NCBI RefSeq assembly: GCF_004000805.1
Contig: NZ_BILY01000016.1
Span: 88,730-152,729 of the forward strand
Length of the DNA stretch: 64,000 nucleotides
From: Paenibacillus glycanilyticus NBRC 16618
Lineage (GTDB): Bacteria; Bacillota; Bacilli; Paenibacillales; Paenibacillaceae
Direction: 5' to 3'
Shown in pieces: positions 42,553-52,152 of the stretch; position 1 is the stretch's first letter; every line of letters starts with the position of its first letter. A program made the translations under genes and the position numbers. The notes below the pieces were generated by a model. It was not told where the DNA came from and searched no databases. It saw nothing but the letters and a program-made list of their open reading frames with translations.

Positions 42553-43096
42553 ACGCGGCACTCCCCTTCCAACTGCTGCTCATCCGCTTGCGCGCCCTCG
42601 ACAGTCTCGTTTTGACCGTCCCCTCCGGCAGTCCAAGCGCGTCAGCGATTTCCTTAGTCGTCAGCTCGTATTTCGCATGGAGGACAAGCACCTCCCGCAG
42701 CTTAACGGGCAGCTCCATAACGGCATTCCACAGCTCGGACGTGAAAGCCAGCCTTAAAGCTTCCTGCTCCGCAGACGGACTTTCCCCGTCATGGGCAGCG
42801 CTTCTGCCAACAAGCAGCACCCGGCGCATAAAGGCCGTTCTTTTATAATTAATAGCCGTATTTCTTGTCATGGAGAGCAGCCACGTGCGGATTGAGGAAG
42901 CACCGCGAAACGAGGCAATAGACTGATATACCTTCAGAAACACATCCTGCGTTACGTCATCCGCCAAATCATGCCTGCGCGTGATGACATAAGCCAGATT
43001 CCATACATCCTGGCCGTACGAATCCATCAGCTCTCTTAGTCCGGCGGCATCCATGCGGTCCATATAACGCCAATAGCTATTTTCCAAATTTTTCAC
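42545..43096 (-). CDS. ECF-type RNA polymerase sigma factor
   Basis: Sigma-70 family protein of 183 residues. Region 2 includes LMDSYGQDVWNLAYVITRRH, DDVTQDVFLKVYQSIASFRG and IRTWLLSMTRNTAINYKR; region 4 includes LPVKLREVLVLHAKYELTTK, and IADALGLPEGTVKTRLSRAR is its helix-turn-helix. The downstream gene, which overlaps by eight bases, encodes the probable membrane partner. Target promoters and signal are not known. Confidence 0.94.
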   Translation of the reverse strand: MKNLENSYWRYMDRMDAAGLRELMDSYGQDVWNLAYVITRRHDLADDVTQDVFLKVYQSIASFRGASSIRTWLLSMTRNTAINYKRTAFMRRVLLVGRSAAHDGESPSAEQEALRLAFTSELWNAVMELPVKLREVLVLHAKYELTTKEIADALGLPEGTVKTRLSRARKRMSSSWKGSAAYE

Positions 43097-43151
43097 CTCT
43101 CAGACATTAGACAATGCAGCCGGAGGATTAGTTTCATTCCTCATAAAAATG

Positions 43152-43188
43152 AAAAAAAAGACCGGAGCTCAACGTAAGCTCCAGTCTC
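43152..43188 (-). terminator. Terminator of the organosulfur gene block
   Basis: On the minus strand GACTGGAGCTTACGTTGAGC folds on itself (arms GACTGGAGCT/AGCTCCGGTC), followed by eight T. It ends the long minus-strand block that begins near 52.15 kb. Confidence 0.85.
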
Positions 43189-43197
43189 TAAAATTCC

Positions 43198-44283
43198 TTA
43201 CAGAACGGCCGATGCTGCCAGCCCGAGTGCCGCTTCTTTCTCGCGGACAAGCGGGATTACCTTCTCGCCAAACGCCCTGATATCCTCTTCATAATGCAAG
43301 AAGCCGGTCAGGATCAGATCAACGCCGATTTTTCGCAGCTCGATAATGCGGTCTGCCACCTGCTCCGCCGTTCCGATCAGCCCCGTCTTGAAGCCGTCAT
43401 TGTACTGGACAAGGTCGGAAAAATCCGAATTCGCCCACATGCCCTCCCGCTCCGGCGAGGCTTTGCCCGCAAAGCCGACCTGGCTGCGGAACCCTTCCAC
43501 CGCCTCCGGATTCGCATACTCCACAATGTCTCGCAGCACCTGGCGCGCTTCCTCTTCCGTGTCGCGCACGATAACAAACGCGTTTGCCCCGAACTTCAGC
43601 TCGCGGCCATTGGCCGCAGATGCCGCTTTCAGCTCGTCAATCTGCGCCTTGAAGCCCTCCGTCGTATTGCCGTTCATGAAATACCAATCCGATACTTTTG
43701 CCGCCATCCGGCGCGCTGCAGCCGAGTTCCCGCCTTGGAAGACCGGAAGGGCTGCCGCCGGCTTCGGCTTCAGGGGAGCCTGGTTCAACCGGTAAAAGTC
43801 GCCGCGGAAGCTTGCTTCTTGCTCCGTCCACATTTCTCTCAGGACGCGGATAAACTCCTCCGAGCGGCGGTAGCGTTCGTCATGATCGAGCCAAGGCTCG
43901 CCGTAGCTGTGGAACTCTCCCTTGAACCAGCCGCTGACCACGTTAACCGCAGCGCGTCCATGGCTGATCTGATCGATGGTGGCCAGCATCTTCGCAACCG
44001 TCCCGGGATGCCATAACCCAGGCAGGACAGCGGCAATCAGCTTGATTTTGCTGGTTACCGCAGCCAAAGCGGAAGCCAGCGTAATCGCCTCGAGCTGATT
44101 CTCTGCGCCGTAGCTGGCGACGAACCGCGTCTGAAGCAAGGCAAAGTCAAAGCCCGCTTCTTCTGCGGCTTTCGCGTAGCGGACGTTATCTTCAAAGGAC
44201 CAGCCGGTCTTTTGCGGAATTTCGGAAATGACAAGCCCTCCGCTTACGTTCGGCACCCAATAAGCAAATTGTAACGACATCAT
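43198..44283 (-). CDS. SfnG-like FMNH2-dependent sulfone monooxygenase
   Basis: LLM-class oxygenase of about 361 residues. AAGGAG lies seven bases before the ATG. The N-terminus (LQFAYWVPNVSGGLVISEIP) is very close in type to SfnG, the dimethyl sulfone monooxygenase, which releases methanesulfinate. Other motifs are NQLEAITLASALAAVTSKIK, HGRAAVNVVSGWFKGEFHSY, DHDERYRRSEEFIRVLREMW and FQGGNSAAARRMAAKVSDWY. It is the last gene of the block. A paralogue with the same layout lies at 48390-49478. Reduced FMN must come from a reductase elsewhere. Confidence 0.88.
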   Translation of the reverse strand: MMSLQFAYWVPNVSGGLVISEIPQKTGWSFEDNVRYAKAAEEAGFDFALLQTRFVASYGAENQLEAITLASALAAVTSKIKLIAAVLPGLWHPGTVAKMLATIDQISHGRAAVNVVSGWFKGEFHSYGEPWLDHDERYRRSEEFIRVLREMWTEQEASFRGDFYRLNQAPLKPKPAAALPVFQGGNSAAARRMAAKVSDWYFMNGNTTEGFKAQIDELKAASAANGRELKFGANAFVIVRDTEEEARQVLRDIVEYANPEAVEGFRSQVGFAGKASPEREGMWANSDFSDLVQYNDGFKTGLIGTAEQVADRIIELRKIGVDLILTGFLHYEEDIRAFGEKVIPLVREKEAALGLAASAVL

Positions 44284-44348
44284 ACCCACTCTCCTTCGAA
44301 TGATAGCTGAAAACTCTATGTTCGAATCTAGCTGCCGAGTCTAGCCCT

Positions 44349-45524
44349 TTAGGAATAAAAGCCGGGAACCGGCGCCGTGCCGGTCAAATACCAATTGCCC
44401 ACATTGCGAAGCTTGAACTCCGCCGGATTATGGAGCGTGTGAGTCCGCACGTTGCGCCAGAACCGGTCGAAGCCGAACTTTGACGCCGTTGCCCTTGCCC
44501 CCATCACTTCGAAAATCCGGTTGGTCACTTCAAGCGCCATCTTGCCGGCCTGCACATTCGCCGCAGCAACAAAGACCGCCAGCTCGCCGCGTTCAACCTC
44601 GCCCAATACTTCTTCCTTAGCCCAAGCGGCATCAAGCAGACGGTCCGACTTCTCTACGAGACCAAGCGCCGCCTGATAGTCCGCCCACCACTCGCCGTAA
44701 CGGCTTAAGGTTGAAGGCTCCTCCGAAGCCCGCTCTAGCCCGGAGGTGTACCAAGGCCGCGCATGCTCCAGCGTATACGCTTTTGCTTCTTCCAAGGCTC
44801 CCGCCGCGCTGCCGATAAAAATACTCGCCAGAATACTTTGGGACAGCTGCGGAACAAGCGTAGAGAAAACCGTCTGGCCCGCATACGGCGTCTCGAGTAT
44901 TTCATGCGGCTCTACCCGCACGTTATGAAATTTCACGGTGCCGCTGCCGGTCTGGCGCTGGCCCATGTTGTCCCAATCGTCTATGATCTCAACGCCTTCG
45001 CGGCCGGAAGGAATAATCCCCTCGTAATAGTCGCCGGTCACGCTGTCGTTCCAGGAAATCGCAAGCAGATCCGAATCCGGCGATCCCGAGCTGAAGCCCT
45101 TTGAACCGTTAACGATTACGCCGTCTTCAGACTTCTCGCCGATAATGGTCTTCTGAAGCGGATTGGAGGAATTGCCCCAGAAATAGTCGTTCGCGGCGGT
45201 TACTTCGTAGAAATACCGCTTTTGCTCCTCCGTACCGGCCAGATGAGGCGCGATCAGGCAGAGAAAGTGATAGCCGTATACATGCGCCAAGGCCGCATCC
45301 GTCCTCGCAAACTCGCGTACAACGCCAAGAACGTCGGACCATTGTCCGCCATAGCCGCCGTATTCCGCCGGAATAAGCAGCTTCAGGAGTCCGCTCTCCC
45401 GGATCCAATCGCGCTGCAACTTTGGCGTGCCGCCTTCCTTGTCGCGTTCAGCGGCGTCCTCGCGGAAGCGGTCCGCAAGCTCCCTTGCCGCAGTTAAATA
45501 ATCCAGAGCCGTACTAGTTGTCAT
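44349..45524 (-). CDS. Acyl-CoA dehydrogenase-like flavoprotein (SfnB/DszC type)
   Basis: 391-residue protein of the acyl-CoA dehydrogenase fold. The N-terminal helical domain (LAARELADRF-like start, then SGLLKLLIPAEYGGYGGQWS), the middle beta domain (KGFSSGSPDSDLLAISWND, DNMGQRQTGSGTVKFHNVRV) and the C-terminal helices (FEVMGARATASKFGFDRFWR, NVRTHTLHNP) are complete. The RxTH(T/D) region near the C-terminus and the lack of the catalytic Glu are those of SfnB/DszC-type monooxygenases. A role in sulfur acquisition is likely. Confidence 0.85.
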   Translation of the reverse strand: MTTSTALDYLTAARELADRFREDAAERDKEGGTPKLQRDWIRESGLLKLLIPAEYGGYGGQWSDVLGVVREFARTDAALAHVYGYHFLCLIAPHLAGTEEQKRYFYEVTAANDYFWGNSSNPLQKTIIGEKSEDGVIVNGSKGFSSGSPDSDLLAISWNDSVTGDYYEGIIPSGREGVEIIDDWDNMGQRQTGSGTVKFHNVRVEPHEILETPYAGQTVFSTLVPQLSQSILASIFIGSAAGALEEAKAYTLEHARPWYTSGLERASEEPSTLSRYGEWWADYQAALGLVEKSDRLLDAAWAKEEVLGEVERGELAVFVAAANVQAGKMALEVTNRIFEVMGARATASKFGFDRFWRNVRTHTLHNPAEFKLRNVGNWYLTGTAPVPGFYS

Positions 45525-45543
45525 CCAGCATCCTCCTCAACGT

Positions 45544-46737
45544 CTACTCTCCGCCTTGCGTGAACAGCTCGGGAGGCTGGCCAACAAGCTCTTTACCGAC
45601 TAACTCGCGTGCCAGATGGTTGGACGGCGCAAGCACGAGACCTGCCCGCACGTCACGGTACAGCCGCTCGATGGTGCCTTTTTTGTACCCGTAGCCGCCT
45701 GTTACATCCATCGCAACGGAGACGACCTGGTTTGCGACCTCCGTGGCATGAATCTTGAACTCCGTCGCTTCATACCACAGCTCGCCAAGCGGCCGGCCCT
45801 CGGCTTCGTAACGGTTATACTTCTCGGCAAGCGACAGCTGCCAAGGCTTCAGCGCGCTAAGTCCAATCTTTGCGTTCGCCAGCTGCTGTCGGATGACCTG
45901 ATAGTCCGCGAGACTCCGGTTGAAGTCTCGATGCACCGTTCTTTTTACCCGTTCTACCACGATAGACAATGCCTCCGAAGCAACCCCGATCCAAGCAGAA
46001 CCGATGCCAAGAAGGTAGAGCGGATCTACGCCGTTAAACGCAATCTCAATCGCCCGGTTCTCTCCGACAAGCAGATCGGCACGCGGTACGTGTACGTTGT
46101 CCAGCTTCAGCGGACCGCTCTGGTTGCCGCGTACGCCAAGCGCTTCCCAAGGGCCGGCCGTAATTCCCGGATCCTTGCCGTCGACGATAAAGTAACTGAG
46201 ATCCGTCGGCTGCTGCGCGCCCGGCGTACGAGTCTGCAGCACGTAGAAGTCGGCATGGCCGCCGCTGGTCGTGAACGATTTTTCCAGATCCAAAATATAA
46301 TCCTCGCCGTCGCGTTTCGCTTCGCTTAAGTTGAACCAGGTATGCCCGCCCGTTGCCTTCTCGCTCATCGAATGAGTTCCGATCGCGCCCCGGCGGACCG
46401 GCTTCAGCCAGCGCTGCTTCTGATCCTCCGTGCCGTAATACACCAGCGTCTGCGCCGCGCCGACATGCATGACATAAATCAGGGAAGTGGAAGGGCAGCC
46501 TTTGCCGATCTCCTCCGCGGCCAGCGCAAAAGCGGTATAGTCCAGCCCTAGTCCGTCATAGTCAGTTGGGATGATCAGGCTGTTCCAGCCTTTGTCCGCT
46601 AAAGCCTGCAAATTTTCCGAGGGAAATACGCCCTCTCTGTCAATCCGTTCCGCATTCGGGCGAATCACTTCGTCAACGGTTTCCCGGATGGAAGCGACAA
46701 GCTGCCCGTAATCCGGCTGTGCTGCAACAGTTGCCAT
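45544..46737 (-). CDS. Acyl-CoA dehydrogenase family protein
   Basis: 397 residues from the ATG at 46737, which has AAGGAGG eight bases upstream. The fold is clear: FPSENLQALADKGWNSLIIP, TDYDGLGLDYTAFALAAEEI, GTHSMSEKATGGHTWFNLSE, NQSGPLKLDNVHVPRADLLV and the C-terminal DVTGGYGYKKGTIERLYRDV, in which the FAD-binding GGYGY of true acyl-CoA dehydrogenases is kept. It could be a monooxygenase or a dehydrogenase. Sitting between the SfnB-like gene and the permease, it probably acts on the same organosulfur substrate or on its carbon skeleton. Confidence 0.85.
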   Translation of the reverse strand: MATVAAQPDYGQLVASIRETVDEVIRPNAERIDREGVFPSENLQALADKGWNSLIIPTDYDGLGLDYTAFALAAEEIGKGCPSTSLIYVMHVGAAQTLVYYGTEDQKQRWLKPVRRGAIGTHSMSEKATGGHTWFNLSEAKRDGEDYILDLEKSFTTSGGHADFYVLQTRTPGAQQPTDLSYFIVDGKDPGITAGPWEALGVRGNQSGPLKLDNVHVPRADLLVGENRAIEIAFNGVDPLYLLGIGSAWIGVASEALSIVVERVKRTVHRDFNRSLADYQVIRQQLANAKIGLSALKPWQLSLAEKYNRYEAEGRPLGELWYEATEFKIHATEVANQVVSVAMDVTGGYGYKKGTIERLYRDVRAGLVLAPSNHLARELVGKELVGQPPELFTQGGE

Positions 46738-46773
46738 ACAAATACCCTCCTTAATCACTCGTTTTATAACCTT

Positions 46774-48258
46774 TTATATCGATGATGCTTTCGCTTCGTA
46801 TTCTCCGGTTGGCTCGGCTGCCGCGCCAACGCGGGCTGGAAGCGAGGGATCGCGTTTTACACGGAACCAGGCATAAGCCAGGCTGATGAGGACGATAGCA
46901 AAAATGACCCAAGGGAAGTAGCTGACCGGCTTCGGCTGACCGGGCTGAATCATCGCCCAGATCGGAAGCGCGATGCTGATGACGCCAAGCACCGGAAGCA
47001 CGTAGCGCTGGAATACGTTCAGCTCTTCGTTCGGATACACGATAACCGCAATATTAAGAAGCGCATAAATAAGCAGCAGAGGAATCGTGCCGATCGTTCC
47101 GAGGTACCCGAAGCCGGTTACCCATGTATCGCCGGCAAAGCCGAACAGCAGCGCGAATACGATTCCGAGGCCGCTCAGCAGCGACAAGGCGCCGGCAGGC
47201 GTCTGCCATTTGGAGACCGCGCTGAGCTTTACGGTAATCAGCCCTTCGCGTGCCGAGTTGAAGGCGATCCGCGAGAAGCCGTTCAGGCAGGCAATCGTCA
47301 TGCCGACGATACTCGTAAAACCGGCGATAACCGCAAGGAACGAGAAATCGCCCAAATAACGGTCTGCCAGCGTCATGAAAGGATTCGAGCTTTTCACGAG
47401 CTCCTCGTTGTTGTTGCCAAAGCCAGCGATAACGGCATAGCTGACAAGCAGATAGAACACCGTCATAATCGCGATGCTGACCAGTACGGCACGTTTGACG
47501 TTGCGCTTTGGATTTTGCGTTTCTTCCGCCAGCGCAGCCGAATTCTCGAAGCCGATGAACAGGTAGATGGCCAGCGGGAATCCAAGCCCCACGCCCGCAA
47601 GACCGTCCGTTACCGATGAAGGGACAAACGGCTTAGCCGATAATCCGTTAGGCGGATCAAGCAGGATATAGACCGACACGCCAAGCAGCACAAGCACTTC
47701 GATGATAAGCGCGATGCTTGCGATTTTGGTCGAGCGATCGATGCCGATAATCGTCAGTCCCCAGATCAGGACGCCAAGGACGACCGTCGGGATCGCCCAA
47801 TGAATATGAATGCCGTATAACGCCAGCGAGTCCGCGGTCCAGCCTCCAAGCTCGATAAAAGCCGATGCGGCCAGGAACACGGTACCCGCGATAAACACGA
47901 TAGAAGAAGCCGTACCCGTCACTCCTCCAAACGACATGCCGATATATTTGATCAGCGAGCCGCTGGATGGATGTTTGGCCGAAAAACGGGTTAGGCTGAG
48001 CCCAACGATAATAATCGCCACGGCCGATAAGAGCAGCGTAAGCGGCGAACCGATGCCTGTCGCCAGGAAGATAACCGGAAGACCGTAATAAATAGCCGCA
48101 GCGGGCGCCATTTGCGCCAAGGTTGAGCCAATGGCATCAACCAAAGTCAGCTTTCGCTTGGGCGAGAGTTTGACCGCCGTTGATTCAGGCTCAGTCAAAC
48201 TCCGCCTTGGCTCTAAAGCCCTCGGGTTTGACACCGTCTCTTTTTCCAATGAACTCAT
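46774..48258 (-). CDS. APC superfamily permease
   Basis: Integral membrane protein of about 494 residues with twelve helices. The ATG at 48258 follows GGGAGG by ten bases. The N-terminal LVDAIGSTLAQMAPAAAIYY leads into the unwound first helix, and the helix 6 motif GFPLAIYLFIGFENSAALAE and TQNPKRNVKRAVLVSIAIMT are those of amino-acid/polyamine/choline permeases. No ABC transporter of SsuABC type is nearby, so this permease is the only uptake candidate in the block. The substrate may be an organosulfur compound or an amino acid such as methionine; not determined. Confidence 0.85.
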   Translation of the reverse strand: MSSLEKETVSNPRALEPRRSLTEPESTAVKLSPKRKLTLVDAIGSTLAQMAPAAAIYYGLPVIFLATGIGSPLTLLLSAVAIIIVGLSLTRFSAKHPSSGSLIKYIGMSFGGVTGTASSIVFIAGTVFLAASAFIELGGWTADSLALYGIHIHWAIPTVVLGVLIWGLTIIGIDRSTKIASIALIIEVLVLLGVSVYILLDPPNGLSAKPFVPSSVTDGLAGVGLGFPLAIYLFIGFENSAALAEETQNPKRNVKRAVLVSIAIMTVFYLLVSYAVIAGFGNNNEELVKSSNPFMTLADRYLGDFSFLAVIAGFTSIVGMTIACLNGFSRIAFNSAREGLITVKLSAVSKWQTPAGALSLLSGLGIVFALLFGFAGDTWVTGFGYLGTIGTIPLLLIYALLNIAVIVYPNEELNVFQRYVLPVLGVISIALPIWAMIQPGQPKPVSYFPWVIFAIVLISLAYAWFRVKRDPSLPARVGAAAEPTGEYEAKASSI

Positions 48259-48389
48259 AAATTCCATTCCTCCCGATCGTTAATAGACAACAAAAAAAGA
48301 CTTCCCGCGTTTTCCTGCAAAAGGATAGGAGAGAGCCTTCGGTCGTCCGATCGGATCTATCTTTATTCCATTGTTGACGCGCGCCGGTA

Positions 48390-49478
48390 TTACCGGCCTA
48401 TTGCGCTGACGCTCTCTTCCAGCTCGAGCTGACGCACAAGCGGGATGACCTGCTCCCCAAATAACGCCAGCTCTTCATCATAATGCAGGAACCCTGTCAG
48501 CACCAGGTTGATGCCGATCTCCTTCAATTCGAGAATGCGCCTCGCCACTTGCTCCTTCGTCCCGATCAACCCGGTCTTGAAGCCGTCGTTGAACTGAATT
48601 AAATCCTCATACGTGGAATTCGCCCACATGCCGTCGCGCTCGCCTGCCGACTGTCCGGCATGCTTGACTTGCTCACGGAAGGCCTCTACGGTTGCCGAAT
48701 CGGCGTTCGAAATGATGTCGCGAAGCGCCTGCTTCGCCTCCTCTTCCGTATCCCTCACGATGACGAAGGCATTCACGCCAAACTTGATCTCGCGATTGTT
48801 ATCAGCGGCATAACCTTTGACCTCATCGATCTGTTTCTTAAGCCCTTCGAGCGTATTGCCGTTCATAAAATAGTAGTCCGATACGCGTCCGGCCATCTGC
48901 TTCGCCGCTTTCGAATTGCCGCCCTGGTAGATGGTTGGTCCCGGCACTTGCACCGGTCTTGGCTTGAAATCCGCTTGTCGCAGCCGGAAGAAGTCTCCCG
49001 CGTAGGTTGCCTGATCTTCCGTCCACAGCCCGCGCAGCACGCGGATGAACTCCTCCGAGCGGCGGTACCGCTCGTCATGGTCGAGCCAAGGCTGGCCAAG
49101 CGCGATGTATTCATCCTTCAGCCAGCCGCTTACAACGTTAATCGCTGCCCGGCCGCCGCTTAGATGATCAATCGTCGTCAGCATCTTCGCTACAATCGCG
49201 GGAGGAATAAGACCCGAGGCCACCGCAACAATCAGCCCCAGCTTCTGCGTCTTCACCGCAAGCGCCGCCGCGAAGGTAAGAGATTCCCACTGATTCTCCG
49301 AATCGCTGCTGGCTACGAACCTGGTCGGCAGCAGCATATGATCAAAGCCCGTGCGCTCCGCCTGCTCCGCATACCGGATATTCGCCTCAAAGGAGGAGCT
49401 GGTCCGCTGCGGCAGCTTTGTCGCCAGCAGCCCGCCGTCTTCGAGGGGGGCCCAATAGCCAAATTCAATTGCGCTCAT
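48390..49478 (-). CDS. SfnG-like FMNH2-dependent monooxygenase, second copy
   Basis: Paralogue of the 43198-44283 gene (362 residues). AAAGGGG lies upstream of the ATG. Shared landmarks include IEFGYWAPLEDGGLLATKLP, NIRYAEQAERTGFDHMLLP, GGRAAINVVSGWLKDEYIA, DHDERYRRSEEFIRVLRGLW, YQGGNSKAAKQMAGRVSDYY and NSTYEDLIQFNDGFKTGLIG. The N-terminus differs from SfnG (APLEDGGLL for VPNVSGGLV), so the substrate may differ. It lies 19 bases after the ssuD-like gene. Confidence 0.88.
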   Translation of the reverse strand: MSAIEFGYWAPLEDGGLLATKLPQRTSSSFEANIRYAEQAERTGFDHMLLPTRFVASSDSENQWESLTFAAALAVKTQKLGLIVAVASGLIPPAIVAKMLTTIDHLSGGRAAINVVSGWLKDEYIALGQPWLDHDERYRRSEEFIRVLRGLWTEDQATYAGDFFRLRQADFKPRPVQVPGPTIYQGGNSKAAKQMAGRVSDYYFMNGNTLEGLKKQIDEVKGYAADNNREIKFGVNAFVIVRDTEEEAKQALRDIISNADSATVEAFREQVKHAGQSAGERDGMWANSTYEDLIQFNDGFKTGLIGTKEQVARRILELKEIGINLVLTGFLHYDEELALFGEQVIPLVRQLELEESVSAIGR

Positions 49479-49497
49479 CTTCCAATCCCCTTTGCCC

Positions 49498-50661
49498 TTA
49501 TTTGCCGGAAACAGCCGCTTCTGCCTTCGGCGCGCGTCCGGGAAGCTCGTTGTTTGCAATCATTTCGCCAAACGGACTGATGAAAGCACGGTCGCCTTCT
49601 CCGCTCCGCTTCGTCAGCGGCAGTAATGGGAAGAGCAGCTCGGCGGTCCGGTATGCCTCTTCCAAATGCGGGTAACCGGATAAAATAAACGTCTCGATCC
49701 CCAGCTCCGCGTATTCCTTGATCCGCTCCGCAACCTGCTCGGCGCTGCCGACAAGAGCCGTTCCCGCCCCGCCTCGCACTAGGCCGATGCCCGCCCACAG
49801 GTTCGGGCTGATCTCAAGCCGCGAACGGTCTCCGTTATGCAGCTGGCTCATCCGTTTCTGGCCTTCCGAGTCCATGCGCGCGAATATCTTCTGCGCCGAA
49901 GCAATGGTCTCTTCATCCAGATTTTCAATAAGCTCGTTTGCCGCACGCCATGCTTCTTCTTCCGTCGGACGGACAATGACATGCAGCCGGATGCCGAATT
50001 TCAGCTGGCGTCCTTTGGCCGCAGCCAGCCCGCGCATCTTCTCAATCTTCTGCTTAACCGCTGCCGGAGGCTCGCCCCAGGTCAGGTAGACGTCCACATG
50101 ATCGGCCGCCACGTCCATTGCCGCTTCCGACGAACCGCCGAAATAAAGCGGAGGATAAGGCTTCTGCACGGGCGGATAGAGCACCTTGCCGCCTTCCACC
50201 TTCAGATGTTCTCCTTCGAAGTCAACGCTTTCGCCTTCCAGCTCCTTGCGCCAGATATGAAGGAATTCATCCGTCAATTCATAACGCGTGTCGTGGTCAA
50301 GGAACAAACCGTCGCCGGCAAGTTCTACCGGATCGCCGCCCGCTACAACGTTAATGAGCAGTCTGCCTTTGGAAAAACGGTCGAGCGTAGCCGACATCCG
50401 CGCCGCTACCGTCGGCAGCGTTAAGCCGGGACGAACGGCAACCAGAAACTTCAGCCGTTCCGTTACGGGCACAAGCGTCGAAGCGACAATCCAGGCATCC
50501 TCGCAGGATTTGCCGGTTGGCAGCAGAACGCCGCCGTAACCCAGCTCATCGGCAGCCTGCGCGATTTGCTTGCAATAGCTGTACGTGACCGCTCTTGCCC
50601 CTTCGCTTGTACCGAGGTATCGTCCATCGCCATGCGTGGGAATAAACCAGAATAATTCCAT
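49498..50661 (-). CDS. ssuD: FMNH2-dependent alkanesulfonate monooxygenase
   Basis: 387-residue LLM enzyme that splits alkanesulfonates to aldehyde and sulfite. The ATG at 50661 has GGAGG seven or eight bases upstream. The N-terminus [80 protein letters not shown] and [20 protein letters not shown] are close to the E. coli SsuD pattern, including the active-site Arg/Cys neighbourhood. The partner FMN reductase (SsuE) is not in the window. Confidence 0.93.
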   Translation of the reverse strand: MELFWFIPTHGDGRYLGTSEGARAVTYSYCKQIAQAADELGYGGVLLPTGKSCEDAWIVASTLVPVTERLKFLVAVRPGLTLPTVAARMSATLDRFSKGRLLINVVAGGDPVELAGDGLFLDHDTRYELTDEFLHIWRKELEGESVDFEGEHLKVEGGKVLYPPVQKPYPPLYFGGSSEAAMDVAADHVDVYLTWGEPPAAVKQKIEKMRGLAAAKGRQLKFGIRLHVIVRPTEEEAWRAANELIENLDEETIASAQKIFARMDSEGQKRMSQLHNGDRSRLEISPNLWAGIGLVRGGAGTALVGSAEQVAERIKEYAELGIETFILSGYPHLEEAYRTAELLFPLLPLTKRSGEGDRAFISPFGEMIANNELPGRAPKAEAAVSGK

Positions 50662-50697
50662 TGTTCTCATCCTCCATCCATTTTCCGAACTCAAATC

Positions 50698-52152
50698 CTA
50701 CACTAGCGTCTTGCCGTCCTTGCTTGCCTTCTTAAGCAACCCCCATACCGGTGCGGTGAGACGCTCCTTATCGAAGCTTAGGAACTGATTCGCATAGCCG
50801 CGTACGGGATCGCCCGCGTAAAACCGTTCGTACAGCTCATGCCGTGATCCAAGCGGACTGCCGATGAGATCCCAGGCCAGCTTGAGCAGCTGCACTTTTT
50901 TCTCCGCGCTGACCGTCGCGCCTTCGTAATATTTGTGCATCAGGTCCGCCAGCGGGCCATAGAAGTCTTCGATGCCCGATGGCGCCTGAACGAAGCCGCC
51001 CCCGCCCACCTGCTGCAAAATCTCGATCGCGCGGGGATAAAATTTCGTCCCGATATTGCGCGCGGTATCGATGTAAGACATCTCCGGCACAAGCACGCCC
51101 GATTTATCCGGCTTCGCCTGCGCCTCCGATGCAATAACAAGCGCTTTAATCACTTCGATCTGCGTCAGCAGCTCGCCTAGCTTCTCCTGCACATGCAGGA
51201 AGCCTTGCGCGCCAATCGATTCGGTAACGGCAAAGGCCACGCCGGTGACAAACTCCAGCTTGGCGACGTACCGGACGATGTTCTGATGGAACGCCAGCGC
51301 ATTGGCTGTTTTGTTGGCCCGCAGGGTCAGCACCTTCTGCGCGTCGCCGTACAGCAGCACCCGTTCCCAAGGAATCAGCACATCGTCGAAGAAGAGCACC
51401 GCATCCATCTCGTCGTAATTCGCGCTAAGCGGATGATTCCGCTCGCTAACGCTTGCGAAGGATTCCCTGCACACGATATGCAGTCCCGGCGAATTGGCCG
51501 GCACGATCAGCACATGCGCATGGCTCCGGTTCGCCGTCTCAAACTTCAGGAAGGACGAGATGATAAAGTCATGCGTATAGGGCGCGCCCGTCGCAATCAT
51601 CTTGGCACCGCGTACAACAATCCCTTCGCTTGTCTCCTTTACGACATGCAGGAAACGCTCGGCGATCCGGTCATCGTCCAAATTTTTGGAGCGGTCGATC
51701 TGCGGATCGATAATCGCCGTCGTCAGGAACAAATCCTTGTCACGGGCCTCCTCGTAGTAACGAGTAATTTTCTCCTTGAATAACGGATCCAGCTGACCGA
51801 GTTCGTCCCTGGCAGCGTACCAGCCGGTAACAAGCGATCTGGCATAGTCCGACAAGCGGCTCATCATGCCATGCGTTTCCTGCGACCAGCGGTTGAAGGA
51901 GCCGCTGCGCTGCGCAAGCTGCTCCCGCGTGTAAGGAACCAGGAAGGAGCTGTGGGCATAACGCCCGGTACTCTCCACTTTGTAACCGACGCTGCCTTGG
52001 ACCGCGGGATCATCCAGCATATTGAACAGCTGCCGGATCGTATCAAGCGTTCCCTTGAATGCCGCATGCGCAGGCACGTTTTGCACCTGGGTGCCGTCCA
52101 GCCATATTTTCCGGCCGTCATTTAAGCTCTGAAGAAAAGCCTCTCCTCGCAA
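50698..52152 (-). CDS. 4-hydroxyphenylacetate 3-monooxygenase (HpaB) family oxygenase
   Basis: 484-residue FADH2-dependent monooxygenase. It starts at TTG with AAGGGGAGG close upstream. The HpaB_N domain (about 1-270) includes MRGEAFLQSLNDGRKIWLDG, YKVESTGRYAHSSFLVPYTR and EGIVVRGAKMIATGAPYTHD; the HpaB C-terminal domain has the FAD/substrate helices IVRYVAKLEFVTGVAFAVTE and QVGGGGFVQAPSG. It is the first gene of the block and lies divergent to the TetR regulator. A phenolic or pyoluteorin-like substrate is usual for the family, so its place among sulfonate enzymes is unusual. No HpaC-type reductase is nearby. Confidence 0.9.
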   Translation of the reverse strand: MRGEAFLQSLNDGRKIWLDGTQVQNVPAHAAFKGTLDTIRQLFNMLDDPAVQGSVGYKVESTGRYAHSSFLVPYTREQLAQRSGSFNRWSQETHGMMSRLSDYARSLVTGWYAARDELGQLDPLFKEKITRYYEEARDKDLFLTTAIIDPQIDRSKNLDDDRIAERFLHVVKETSEGIVVRGAKMIATGAPYTHDFIISSFLKFETANRSHAHVLIVPANSPGLHIVCRESFASVSERNHPLSANYDEMDAVLFFDDVLIPWERVLLYGDAQKVLTLRANKTANALAFHQNIVRYVAKLEFVTGVAFAVTESIGAQGFLHVQEKLGELLTQIEVIKALVIASEAQAKPDKSGVLVPEMSYIDTARNIGTKFYPRAIEILQQVGGGGFVQAPSGIEDFYGPLADLMHKYYEGATVSAEKKVQLLKLAWDLIGSPLGSRHELYERFYAGDPVRGYANQFLSFDKERLTAPVWGLLKKASKDGKTLV

